A stretch of 64,000 bases of DNA from Flavobacteriaceae bacterium PS02338 (GTDB taxonomy: Bacteria; Bacteroidota; Bacteroidia; Sphingobacteriales; Sphingobacteriaceae), in contig JASCOD010000003.1 in NCBI GenBank assembly GCA_029959615.1, forward strand, positions 248,001 through 312,000, read 5' to 3'. The notes under the pieces are model-generated. The model saw only the letters and a program-made list of their open reading frames with translations. It searched no databases and was not told the origin of the DNA. Positions 36,757 to 45,032 of this stretch are shown here, one piece after another. How positions within the stretch are numbered: position 1 is the stretch's first letter; each line of letters starts with the position of its first letter. Made by a program: the position numbers and the translations under genes.

Positions 36757-38396
36757 TGAGTGCAAAGAAATACGTCATCGGCTTAGATTACGGCACAGAC
36801 TCGGTTAGAGCTTTGCTAGTCGACGCCCAAAATGGTGCTGAAATAGCATGTGCAGTAAGTCTATATAAGAGATGGGCACAGGGTAAATATTGTCAGCCAG
36901 AGCTTTCTCAGTTTCGCCAACATCCACTAGATTATATCGAAGGGATGGAGGAAACTATTAAAAGTGTTGTTGGTCAGGTAGAACAAGAAGTGGTAAATCA
37001 TATTGTCGCTATTACTATCGATACTACAGGATCTACACCTGGAGCAGTAGACGAAACAGGTACACCATTGGCTTTAATACCAGGTTTTGAAGAAGATCCA
37101 GATGCAATGTTTGTACTTTGGAAAGATCATACAGCTTTACAAGAAGCAGATGATATCAACGCTTTATCCAAACAGTGGAAAGTAGATTATACAAAATATT
37201 CTGGTGGGTTATATTCTTCTGAATGGTTTTGGTCTAAGATATTACATATCACTAAAAAAGATGGCGAGGTAGCTAAAAAGGCATTCTCCTGGATGGAACA
37301 TTGCGATTGGATGCCCGCTTTTCTTACCGGGAATTCAGATGTGTTAACGGTAAAACGTAGTCGTTGCGCTGCTGGACATAAAGCAATGTGGCATGAGGAA
37401 TTTTTTGGCTTGCCTAGTGAAGAGTTTTTAGGAACATTGCATCCTACCTTAGCCGATTTAAGAGATAGACTTTACAGCGAGACTTATACTACGGATAATG
37501 AAGTAGGTAGTTTATCTAAAGAGTGGGCGGAAAAATTAGGTTTATCTGTTAACGTAAAAGTAGGGGTAGGAGCTATAGATGCCCATTTGGGAGCCGTAGG
37601 TACAGGAATTGAAGCCTATAGCCTAGTGAAAGTGATGGGAACATCCACATGTGATATGGTGGTAGTACCAACTAAAGAGTTCAATGGACTGGTAAAAGGA
37701 ATTTGTGGACAGGTAGATGGCTCTATTATTCCTCATATGCTGGGAATGGAAGCAGGTCAGTCTGCATTTGGAGATGTATATAGCTGGTATAAGCAGATCT
37801 TGGAGTTTCCAATGAGAGAACTTTTGGCAGAAACTTTAAGTGCCGAAGACTTAAAAAAAGTTAGTGACTGTATTTTGCCCAAGCTATCTGAAAAGGCTGC
37901 GCAAATTCTCGTAACAGAGAATGACCTCATTGCCCTAGATTGGATTAATGGCAGAAGAACACCAGATGTTGATTTGACAAAGAAGGGTGCAATTACAGGC
38001 TTAACATTGGGAACTACGGCACCGCATATTTTTAAAGCATTGGTAGAAGCTACTGCTTTTGGTTCTAAGGCTATCATGGATAGGTTTATCGAACAGGGAG
38101 TGAACATTAAGCAGGTAATTGCATTAGGGGGGATTTCTAAAAAATCAGCATATGTAATGCAAACCCTAGCCAATATCCTCAATGTTCCTATCAAAGTGGC
38201 TACTAGCGAGCAAGCTTGTGCTTTAGGTTCTGCCATGTTTGCTGCTGTGGTGGGAGGTGTTTATGCTACCATAGCTGATGCCCAAGCCGCAATGACTTCT
38301 GGTTACGATAAAGAATACTTGCCACAACAAGATAAGGTTGTAGTGTATGAGAGGCTTTATCAACGTTATGTGCAGTTTTCCAATGTGGATTTGTGA
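36756..38396 (+). CDS. araB: Ribulokinase
   Basis: An FGGY-family kinase that phosphorylates L-ribulose to L-ribulose-5-phosphate. The N-terminal ATPase motif is VIGLDYGTDSVRALLVDA. ITIDTTGSTPGAVDETGTPLAL and DAMFVLWKDHTA are typical of AraB. GAIDAHLGAVGTG and VKVMGTSTCDMV mark the second lobe, with ALGGISKKSAYVMQTLANIL near the end. The length of 546 residues is close to known ribulokinases. It overlaps the upstream isomerase by one base, so the two are translated together. A strong terminator follows. No L-ribulose-5-phosphate epimerase is seen in the window. Confidence 0.93.
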   Translation: MSAKKYVIGLDYGTDSVRALLVDAQNGAEIACAVSLYKRWAQGKYCQPELSQFRQHPLDYIEGMEETIKSVVGQVEQEVVNHIVAITIDTTGSTPGAVDETGTPLALIPGFEEDPDAMFVLWKDHTALQEADDINALSKQWKVDYTKYSGGLYSSEWFWSKILHITKKDGEVAKKAFSWMEHCDWMPAFLTGNSDVLTVKRSRCAAGHKAMWHEEFFGLPSEEFLGTLHPTLADLRDRLYSETYTTDNEVGSLSKEWAEKLGLSVNVKVGVGAIDAHLGAVGTGIEAYSLVKVMGTSTCDMVVVPTKEFNGLVKGICGQVDGSIIPHMLGMEAGQSAFGDVYSWYKQILEFPMRELLAETLSAEDLKKVSDCILPKLSEKAAQILVTENDLIALDWINGRRTPDVDLTKKGAITGLTLGTTAPHIFKALVEATAFGSKAIMDRFIEQGVNIKQVIALGGISKKSAYVMQTLANILNVPIKVATSEQACALGSAMFAAVVGGVYATIADAQAAMTSGYDKEYLPQQDKVVVYERLYQRYVQFSNVDL

Positions 38397-38414
38397 AATA
38401 TTAATTAGCTAAAT

Positions 38415-38453
38415 AAAAGGGGCAATTTTCATATCGAAAATTGCCCCTTTTTT
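38415..38453 (+). terminator. Strong Rho-independent terminator
   Basis: AAAAGGGGCAATTTTC pairs with GAAAATTGCCCCTTTT and is followed by a T run. It ends the isomerase/ribulokinase operon. Confidence 0.9.
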
Positions 38454-38543
38454 AATGTGTTGAATTTGAAAAATGCTACCATTTACAATTGACGATTGTC
38501 AGAAAAATTAAGTAGCTAACTTTTACAGTTAAGATCGAAGCTT

Positions 38544-38561
38544 TATAAAACGTTATATTTG
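38544..38561. promoter_or_regulatory. Possible LacI autoregulatory site over the -7 element
   Basis: TATAAAACGTTATA overlaps TATATTTG (38554-38561), a perfect -7 element in front of the LacI gene. The TAAAACGTT core also occurs in a perfect palindrome before the mannose-6-phosphate isomerase gene (41839-41850). Confidence 0.45.
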
Positions 38562-38583
38562 ATTATTCTAAAAACTGTAAAAT

Positions 38584-39609
38584 TTGAAAAGAAAACTTTC
38601 TATAGTTGATTTAGCTAAACAGCTCAACATCTCTCCAACCACTATTTCATTTATTCTTAATGGTAAAGCACAAGAGAAGAGAATCAGTAGCGAGTTAGTA
38701 GAACGAGTTTTAAAGCAAATTGAAAAAGTTGGATACAAGCCAAATACCTTGGCACAAAGTCTTAGAACTGGTAAAACTATGATTATCGGTTTGATTGTAG
38801 AGAATATTGCCGATCCATTTTTTGCAAGCATTGCTAGATTAATAGAAGAAAAAGCCTACAAAAACGGCTACAAAATTATTTACTGTAGTACAGATAACGA
38901 TAGTGCAAAAGCCAAAGATTTACTGCGGATGTTTCAAGATCGTCATGTAGATGGTTATATCATAAGTCCGCCAGAGGGTATTGAAAAAGAGGTGAATAAC
39001 TTAATTGATAATGGCTCGCCAGTTGTACTTTTTGATCGTTATTTGCCAGATACCAAAGCAGATTATATCGTAGTAGATAATGTAGGAAGTACTTATGATG
39101 CAGTGAGTCATTTCATTAAAAATGGCTATAAAAATATAGCCTTCATCACGTTAGATTCATTGCAAACCCAAATGCAAGGCAGGTTGAAGGGCTATGAAAA
39201 TGCATTGAATGAACATCATCTGAATCACTATGTGAAGAAGATTTCTTTTTATGAGGATGACGAAAACATCATTAAACATATTGCTTCTTTTTTAGAAATG
39301 AATTCTGATCTGGATGCGATCTTGTTTGGTACAAACTATCTAGGAATAAGTGGATTAAAAGCAATTAAACAACTGGATAAGAAAGTGCCCGAAGATTTAG
39401 CGGTAATTTCATTCGATGACCATATTTTGTTCGAACTACATTCTCCGGATATTACGGCTATTTCTCAACCTATAGAAGAAATTTCAGAGAAACTGATCAC
39501 CATCCTACTAGGAAGACTTAATGAGGTTTCTAAAACTGAAAAAAAACAATCTGATACATTGGTGCCCGAATTAATTGTAAGAGAATCTAGCCGCAAAATA
39601 AAGGCATAA
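38584..39609 (+). CDS. LacI-family transcriptional regulator
   Basis: A sugar-responsive DNA-binding protein. The N-terminal LacI headpiece SIVDLAKQLNISPTTISFIL (6-25) carries the helix-turn-helix. The hinge region is GYKPNTLAQSLRTGKTMIIG. The rest is a periplasmic-binding-like ligand domain (IADPFFASIARLIEEKAY, DGYIISPPEG, LDAILFGTNYLGISGL, VISFDDHILFELHSPDIT). TTG at 38584 is the start; no ATG lies upstream in frame. A possible operator overlaps its own promoter. It sits downstream of the isomerase/kinase operon and upstream of an esterase gene, so it may control either. Confidence 0.92.
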   Translation: MKRKLSIVDLAKQLNISPTTISFILNGKAQEKRISSELVERVLKQIEKVGYKPNTLAQSLRTGKTMIIGLIVENIADPFFASIARLIEEKAYKNGYKIIYCSTDNDSAKAKDLLRMFQDRHVDGYIISPPEGIEKEVNNLIDNGSPVVLFDRYLPDTKADYIVVDNVGSTYDAVSHFIKNGYKNIAFITLDSLQTQMQGRLKGYENALNEHHLNHYVKKISFYEDDENIIKHIASFLEMNSDLDAILFGTNYLGISGLKAIKQLDKKVPEDLAVISFDDHILFELHSPDITAISQPIEEISEKLITILLGRLNEVSKTEKKQSDTLVPELIVRESSRKIKA

Positions 39610-39849
39610 CTAAAATTGTGGTGATTAATGAAATTGAGTTTAATATCGATAAATCTAATTCAATTCGTTATAGAAGCAACTAATAGTTTGGATAAGAATG
39701 TCTATATTCAAGGCGCTATTTTTAAACGGTAAAACATAAGTTAATATTGGAGCCAACATAAATAGTTAGTTAAAATAGTGTACGTATTAAAATTTGAAAA
39801 TGGAGCCTTAATCTGATTAAATAAGGGCTTGAATTAAGTATTTAAAGAC

Positions 39850-40656
39850 ATGAAAAAAATATTTCTTATACTGTTCGTATTATTCGCATTAAAATCTTCG
39901 GCGGCTAACGTAGATACGGTTAAAACCTATAGTGCTGCCATGAAAAAAGAAATTAAATCAGTAGTTGTTACTCCGGCAAACTATAAGGAAAAAAGTAAAT
40001 TTCCGGTGGTTTACCTATTACATGGTTATTCTGGAAATTATGCCAATTGGATCCAAAGAGTTCCCGCTTTAAAAGACCTTGCAGATCATTACCAATTGAT
40101 TATCGTTTGTCCAGACGGAAACTTTAATAGTTGGTATTTAGATAGCCCTGAACAGCCTAATTCGAAATACGAAACCTATGTTGCTGAGGAGTTGGTAAAA
40201 TGGATTGATGGAAATTATAAAACCATCGCTGATAAAAAAGCTAGGGCAATTACGGGATTGAGCATGGGTGGTCATGGCGCTTTATATTTGGCTTTTAGAC
40301 ATCAGGATGTGTTTAGTGTAGCTGGTAGCATGAGTGGGGGGGTAGATATCAGACCTTTTCCAAATAATTGGGATATGGCTAAACTGTTAGGTACCTATGC
40401 CGAAAAACCTGCGCAATGGGAGAAGGCTTCAGTAATTAATTTAACCAATTTATTAACCCCAAAATCACTCGCCTTGATTATACAATGTGGTACAGAAGAT
40501 TTCTTCTACAATGTAAATGTAGCATTGCACGACAAATTAACTTATCAAAACATTCCGCATACTTTTATTGCTAACCCAGGAGCACATAATTGGCAATATT
40601 GGGCAGATGCGATCAAGTACCAACTTGTATTTATCAAAGCCAATTTAAAAGAATAA
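39850..40656 (+). CDS. CE1-like secreted esterase (esterase D/feruloyl-esterase fold)
   Basis: A secreted alpha/beta-hydrolase esterase. A signal peptide ends at KSSAA. FPVVYLLHGYSGNYANWIQ leads to the oxyanion region, GLSMGGHG carries the nucleophile Ser138, CGTEDFFYN the acid Asp217 and GAHNWQYW the His246. The whole catalytic triad is intact. Relatives include acetylxylan and feruloyl esterases of family CE1 and esterase D. Length (268) is usual. It follows the LacI gene by 240 bases, in a spacer with TTTAAACGGTAAAA, a weak LacI-like site. Hemicellulose or pectin side-group removal is plausible; the substrate is not known. Confidence 0.85.
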   Translation: MKKIFLILFVLFALKSSAANVDTVKTYSAAMKKEIKSVVVTPANYKEKSKFPVVYLLHGYSGNYANWIQRVPALKDLADHYQLIIVCPDGNFNSWYLDSPEQPNSKYETYVAEELVKWIDGNYKTIADKKARAITGLSMGGHGALYLAFRHQDVFSVAGSMSGGVDIRPFPNNWDMAKLLGTYAEKPAQWEKASVINLTNLLTPKSLALIIQCGTEDFFYNVNVALHDKLTYQNIPHTFIANPGAHNWQYWADAIKYQLVFIKANLKE

Positions 40657-40680
40657 CTATTTTTTGAAATAGGTTAATAC

Positions 40681-40729
40681 TTAAGCAGGTCTTTTTGCCT
40701 TTTACAAAGAGGATTTTTGACCTGCTTAA
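40681..40729. terminator. Hairpin between convergent genes
   Basis: TTAAGCAGGTC pairs perfectly with GACCTGCTTAA across a 27-base loop, between the stops of the esterase (plus strand) and the isomerase (minus strand). It may serve both strands. Confidence 0.45.
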
Positions 40730-40827
40730 ATCATTAATGTATTATATCGGATAATCTAACAATTGAAATCCGCACTTAGATCGTCTTTAACAAAGGAGAC
40801 TAACAAAGCACCGATCGCTTTAGATTG

Positions 40828-41805
40828 CTAATCGATGTAGGTTTCTAGGATTTTTGCACCAGCTTCGGTTTTAAGTTCAATTTCTTTGATACTGGCAGGA
40901 ATTAAGACACATTCCCCTAAATTGATGTTAATGCTTTCATTGTTTGCGATAAGTTCAAAAGACCCATCTACGCAAATCAAGATTTTAAAAGTGTCCAAGT
41001 GCTCGTAATTACGTTTTACTGTTTCACTTAGCTCAATAAAATTAGTTTTGAAGTATTCACAAGAAACAATCTCACTGGCTTGGTTAGCTGCTTTTGCATA
41101 TTCCGATTTATAGTTTGAATACACATTGTAGTCTATTGCTGCCAATGCTTGTTGAGTATGTAATTCCCTTTTTTGACCTTTATCGTCGACCCTATCAAAG
41201 TCATAAATACGATAAGTAATGTCAGATGTTTGCTGTATTTCTGCAATTAATAAACCTTTTCCTATCGTATGTACTCTACCAGCCGGAAGAAAAAATACAT
41301 CTCCAGCTTTTACACTTTCCTTATTTAAGATATCGTTGATATTGCCACTGTTAAGCTTTTCCAGATAACTGTTTTCATTAACTTTTTGGCTAAATCCCGA
41401 AATTAGCGTAGCACCTTCATCTGCTTGTAATACATACCACATCTCAGTTTTACCAAATGAGTTGTGACGAATTTTAGCTAACTCATCATTTGGATGCACT
41501 TGTATAGAAAGATCCTCGTTCGCGTCTATAAATTTGATTAGCAAAGGGAATTCTTCTCCAAAACGTTCATAAACGTGCTTTCCTAAAAGACTTTCTTTAT
41601 ATGTTATAATGATATCGGCTAGTGTTTGATCTTTTAAGGTGCCGTTGGCAACAACAGAAACATTCCCTTTTACACCAGATATCTCCCAAGTTTCTCCACA
41701 ATTAGGTAAGCTGCCAAAATCTTTATTTAAATACGTTTTTATTTTACTTCCACCCCAAATTTTATCTTTGAAAATAGTCTTGAATTTTAAAGGATATAAC
41801 GCCAT
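40828..41805 (-). CDS. manA: Mannose-6-phosphate isomerase, class I
   Basis: A zinc-dependent cupin enzyme interconverting mannose-6-phosphate and fructose-6-phosphate. KTIFKDKIWGGSKIKTYL is a typical opening. The zinc ligands of the family are present: Gln102 and His104 in SIQVHPND, Glu121 in GKTEMWYVL and His179 in PAGRVHTIGKG. Length (325) matches the short Gram-positive/Bacteroidota form. A perfect palindrome TAAAACGTTTTA lies 34 bases upstream of its start and may bind the nearby LacI protein. Confidence 0.92.
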   Translation of the reverse strand: MALYPLKFKTIFKDKIWGGSKIKTYLNKDFGSLPNCGETWEISGVKGNVSVVANGTLKDQTLADIIITYKESLLGKHVYERFGEEFPLLIKFIDANEDLSIQVHPNDELAKIRHNSFGKTEMWYVLQADEGATLISGFSQKVNENSYLEKLNSGNINDILNKESVKAGDVFFLPAGRVHTIGKGLLIAEIQQTSDITYRIYDFDRVDDKGQKRELHTQQALAAIDYNVYSNYKSEYAKAANQASEIVSCEYFKTNFIELSETVKRNYEHLDTFKILICVDGSFELIANNESININLGECVLIPASIKEIELKTEAGAKILETYID

Positions 41806-41838
41806 GGTATAATTTTTGAGCCGTTAAATTAAGATTAA

Positions 41839-41850
41839 TAAAACGTTTTA
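41839..41850. promoter_or_regulatory. Palindromic LacI-type operator candidate
   Basis: TAAAACGTTTTA is a perfect 12-base palindrome with the central CG usual for LacI-family sites. It lies just upstream of the leftward mannose-6-phosphate isomerase gene. The rest of the spacer 41851-42109 holds two hairpins and no gene. Confidence 0.5.
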
Positions 41851-42049
41851 GCAAAAAATGGAAAGCGAAATATAAGTAGTCATTTCTTAGCTAAGTGATT
41901 CTAAATCTCAAAAATGTAGTTGATTTATTGATGTTAATGGCTTCGCTATTACTTGAAACAAGTTTTGTATGTAGGAAGTTAATAATGGTTATTATTTTAT
42001 GACGAAAGCTCAAGCGTGACCTCCAGCTATAACTATTAGCACAAAAAAT

Positions 42050-42073
42050 AAAGCCCCGATAAATCAGGGCTTT
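42050..42073 (-). terminator. Terminator of the leftward M15-like gene
   Basis: On the minus strand AAAGCCCTGA pairs with TCGGGGCTTT (one mismatch) and is followed by ATTTTTTG. A second perfect hairpin, CGTTTGC-tta-GCAAACG, lies at 42075-42091 between it and the stop codon. Confidence 0.7.
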
Positions 42074-42109
42074 TCGTTTGCTTAGCAAACGTTCGAGAGC
42101 TAATTCAGG

Positions 42110-42658
42110 TTAATTTTTTTCTATATTATCTATTAAGCTTATTTTAGCTTGATTTCTTTTAGATAATTCGTTCATCATTTCAGCATCACTCATGTTTTTA
42201 GCCCATTGAGGTCTAAATTCAAAGTATCTTAAATGCTTTAAAGATTGGTGATTACTTGCCCAAGTTAAACCGATAGATTCACCTAATTTTCCGACTTTAT
42301 CGTAAAGCACTTCATGGTCAAGATATTTCAGTTTGCCAGAAGCCGAACTTTCATAAATACCTATTCCAAAAGCTAACCCAAAATTTTGGTAAGATAAATG
42401 ATTGAGGTGTTTTGTAGCTTCATATGCCGCTAAAAAATCAAATGAAAGGTCGTTAATTAAGCTTTTACGTATAACTGTAGATCTATTTAATATTTTGATA
42501 AAAAATCCCTTCTCTTCACATAAGCAAATTAGCTTTTGTACTAGTGGCATGATCTCAGCAGATATGTTGTATGGACTAGATGTTTCGTTGTTAGAAAAGT
42601 TAAGGCGTGGATTGATATCCTCCAATTGGTTGCTCATTTGATAAGAATAGTTATTCAT
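42110..42658 (-). CDS. Catalytically dead M15-peptidase-like protein
   Basis: The chain follows the phage-endolysin-type M15 peptidases (L-Ala-D-Glu and D-Ala-D-Ala peptidases) closely in pattern: a helix (MPLVQKLICLCEEKGFFIKI), then LSYQNFGLAFGIGIYE, then YDKVGKLGESIGLTWAS and LRYFEFRPQW. In active members these are S-x-H-x2-G-x-A-x-D and D-x-P-H-F-E. Here the first His is Gln91, the Asp is Gly98, the catalytic acid is His142 and the last His is Tyr145. All zinc and catalytic residues are gone while the fold-defining residues remain. No signal peptide is seen. It may bind peptidoglycan or have another structural role (inference). Confidence 0.68.
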   Translation of the reverse strand: MNNYSYQMSNQLEDINPRLNFSNNETSSPYNISAEIMPLVQKLICLCEEKGFFIKILNRSTVIRKSLINDLSFDFLAAYEATKHLNHLSYQNFGLAFGIGIYESSASGKLKYLDHEVLYDKVGKLGESIGLTWASNHQSLKHLRYFEFRPQWAKNMSDAEMMNELSKRNQAKISLIDNIEKN

Positions 42659-42827
42659 AGTTCTTCTCCTTTTTAAGGTTTGAATTTGTATCTGTTGAGA
42701 GCCGCTAATCCGACAATGCTAAGAGACAAAATTTGAAGAAGATGAGCTAGGTAGCTTTTACCTATAATACGATTCGGGTGTAATTACGGGGAGGACTAGG
42801 TAAAAATACCTGGTTAGTGTTGGACCG

Positions 42828-43499
42828 CTAATTAGAAAATTGGTCTATATCTATTAATTTATACTTTAACGCATATAGTACCAGTCCTGCGGTGTTTCTA
42901 CTTCCCGTTTTTAAAAGTAAATTATTTCGATGTCCTTCTACTGTTCGATTACTTAGAAAAAGCTTTTCGGCAATTTCTATACTGCTATGTTGCTTGCATA
43001 TCAATTGTAATACCTCTTTTTCTCGCGGTGAAAGTATATCTTCCTCCTGATCTAAACTAAATGCTTGAGGTTTTTTAGTTAAGCCTTTTCGCATAATTTC
43101 TAGCATAGGTAGCGTAAAATAAAAATCGTTCTTAAAAACCTCTCGTATTGCGGTTTCTACCTCTTCTGGTTCCGCATTTTTGGCAAGGTACCCATTGGCA
43201 CCAGCTTGTATAGTGGCAAGAACATGATGTTCTGCTTCGTGTATAGTGAGAATAATTACGCCAATTGAAGGAAAACTTTCTTTAATAATCTTTAGCGCCT
43301 CCAAGCCATTCATTTCGGGCATAGAAAGATCTAGCAAAATAATATTAGGCAGTTCCGTTGTTGTTTGAATACTTTCAATAAGCTGTTTCCCGTTTTCTGC
43401 CTCAAAAATGATTTTAACATTTTCGAACGAATTCACTAAAGCAATCATTCCTTTTCTGAATAATCTTTGGTCATCGGCTATAGCTACGTTAATATTCAT
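42828..43499 (-). CDS. NarL/FixJ-family response regulator
   Basis: A two-component response regulator. The receiver domain (1-120) has the acidic pair in IADDQRLFRKGM, phosphorylatable Asp57 (LLDLSMPEMNG) and Lys in YLAKNAEPEEVE. The C-terminal LuxR-type helix-turn-helix is LSPREKEVLQLICKQHSSIEIA followed by LFLSNRTVEGHRNNLLLKTG. A HisKA_3 kinase, the usual partner, is encoded divergently at 45033. The genes lie across a 229-base spacer from the small CPxxC gene, which may be its target (inference). Confidence 0.93.
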   Translation of the reverse strand: MNINVAIADDQRLFRKGMIALVNSFENVKIIFEAENGKQLIESIQTTTELPNIILLDLSMPEMNGLEALKIIKESFPSIGVIILTIHEAEHHVLATIQAGANGYLAKNAEPEEVETAIREVFKNDFYFTLPMLEIMRKGLTKKPQAFSLDQEEDILSPREKEVLQLICKQHSSIEIAEKLFLSNRTVEGHRNNLLLKTGSRNTAGLVLYALKYKLIDIDQFSN

Positions 43500-43728
43500 C
43501 GGAAAAAACGGATTAGAATTTCTTAATTGCTAATAAAACTAAAACTTATAAATTCTTATTCCTGCTCATGCTACAGTTAATGTGTCTGATATGCAGGGTA
43601 GAAGAAATAATCATTTGTCATTGCAATTACAAATATCATTTTTTTATTAGATTCGACAAAAATAAACTAAACATCAACTGCTATAACAAAAGTTGATATC
43701 AAAATTCACTTAAAATAATTAGAAGAAA

Positions 43729-44151
43729 ATGAAATCAAAAATTAGCGTGCCAACTATTCCTTTAGATGAAGCTGTAGATCGTGTTACACGTTTCCGTAAT
43801 CAATTAGTTAAGAATGTGCCAGAAACTAATATACCAAGAGCGGTATTCATTCCAATTAGTGACTTATTGGCGATTGTAAATCAATATGTAACTCTAGGTG
43901 CAGACGGGGCTGATATTAACGAACTTTCTGGAGTTAGAGCTTATTTTGCTGTAAAAGAATCTGATATGGATCTACCTGATGATGTAACTGCGGTTATTGT
44001 TCCAGTTGATAAACAAAATAATGATATTATTTATAAAACAAGTGGAGATGTGTTGAAAAGTGGCGACGATAATGACGACACAGAAATTTATGATTTTACT
44101 CAGCCTTGTCCTAGTTTTTGTGATACACGAAGCCCATTGTATATTCCTTAA
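43729..44151 (+). CDS. Small protein with C-terminal CPxxC motif, unknown function
   Basis: I do not recognise a named family. The 140-residue protein has no signal peptide or membrane helix. A mixed alpha/beta body (IPLDEAVDRVTRFRNQLVKN, IPRAVFIPISDLLAIVNQY, GVRAYFAVKESDMDLPDDV, TAVIVPVDKQNNDIIYKT) leads into an acidic linker (SGDDNDDTE). The tail is YDFTQPCPSFCDTRSPLYIP, with Cys127 and Cys131 in CPxxC. Such a paired cysteine near the end could bind metal or be a redox switch, or be the feature recognised by a partner. It stands between a divergent response regulator and a membrane-protein/kinase pair. Confidence 0.75.
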   Translation: MKSKISVPTIPLDEAVDRVTRFRNQLVKNVPETNIPRAVFIPISDLLAIVNQYVTLGADGADINELSGVRAYFAVKESDMDLPDDVTAVIVPVDKQNNDIIYKTSGDVLKSGDDNDDTEIYDFTQPCPSFCDTRSPLYIP

Positions 44152-44181
44152 TATACTACTTTATATTAACATGAACTGAAA

Positions 44182-44224
44182 TTTAATAATCTAATGATAT
44201 GAGGAATATCATTAGATTATTAAA
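44182..44224 (+). terminator. Perfect 19-bp AT-rich hairpin
   Basis: Bases 44182-44200 and 44206-44224 are exact reverse complements around the loop GAGGA. It lies 30 bases after the small CPxxC gene. It may terminate or attenuate transcription into the membrane-protein/kinase genes. Confidence 0.6.
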
Positions 44225-44331
44225 TCATTAAATCTATCTGCCGCTGCTTCTAAATGAACTATCTCAAAAGTCTGCAACCTTACTAAGCGGTAATTAAGTT
44301 TGCGAATGATTTAGTTTTCAAAAAATAAGTA

Positions 44332-45006
44332 ATGCCTAAAACTCTTATAGTAGGGTACATTGTGCCACTAAGTATTTTATTTCCAATTATCATTTTTTTA
44401 TTTAAATATAAGTTTGCAAGTAAGGCAACAAAATACCTGTTTTACTATTTAATTGCAGCCGCACTAATTAATTTAGCTGCCCTTGTAGTTGTGAGAATGG
44501 GAATGCGTAATCTGCCTCTTCTTCACTTATATACCTTAGTTGAAACTCTATTTTTTCTAGCTTATTTCCATTCGATTTTTGATAGTGTTAGAATAAAAAA
44601 TGCAATCAAATTTCTAATGTTTGCCTTTCCTATATTGTGTATCATTAACTTTGTTTTCATTCAAGATTTATTTACCTATAATACCTATACAAGACCTTTA
44701 GAGGCATTAATTGTTACTACAATATGTATGCTGTATTTTTATAAAAGTGGATTTTCCGAAAACTGGCTAAACTCACCTATTAATTGGTTAAACATGGGGA
44801 TACTAATCTATTTTCCAGCAGCCAGCATTATTTTTATACTTTCTAACTACTTTACTTTTGTTGGTGGAAACAGAGAAATGACGCGTTCTATTTGGAATTT
44901 ACATGCTTTCTTAGTTTTGGCCATGTATTTAATCTGGACTAAAGGATTTAGTTTGATTAAAAAGCCAGCGATAGCAAAATCAAGAGATTTAAGATATGTA
45001 AGCTAA
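44332..45006 (+). CDS. Seven-helix membrane protein, unknown function
   Basis: An integral inner-membrane protein of 224 residues with about seven hydrophobic helices (VGYIVPLSILFPIIIFLF, YLFYYLIAAALINLAALVV, LLHLYTLVETLFFLAYF, FLMFAFPILCIINFVF, PLEALIVTTICMLYFY, NMGILIYFPAASIIFIL, LHAFLVLAMYLIWT). No catalytic motif was recognised. It lies 26 bases before the histidine kinase gene, so it is probably co-translated and may be a sensory partner in the membrane (inference). Confidence 0.8.
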   Translation: MPKTLIVGYIVPLSILFPIIIFLFKYKFASKATKYLFYYLIAAALINLAALVVVRMGMRNLPLLHLYTLVETLFFLAYFHSIFDSVRIKNAIKFLMFAFPILCIINFVFIQDLFTYNTYTRPLEALIVTTICMLYFYKSGFSENWLNSPINWLNMGILIYFPAASIIFILSNYFTFVGGNREMTRSIWNLHAFLVLAMYLIWTKGFSLIKKPAIAKSRDLRYVS

Positions 45007-45032
45007 CATTTGGTTAGTTAAAATATATAGAA

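Noticed and set aside
37757..38236. A 159-codon minus-strand open frame inside the ribulokinase gene
   Set aside because: It is fully antisense to a clear kinase, and its sequence shows no domain; a shadow of codon use.
42075..42110. Possible tRNA-like fold near GTTTGC-tta-GCAAAC and GTTCGAG
   Set aside because: No acceptor or anticodon stem can be formed; it reads as a terminator hairpin next to the stop codon.
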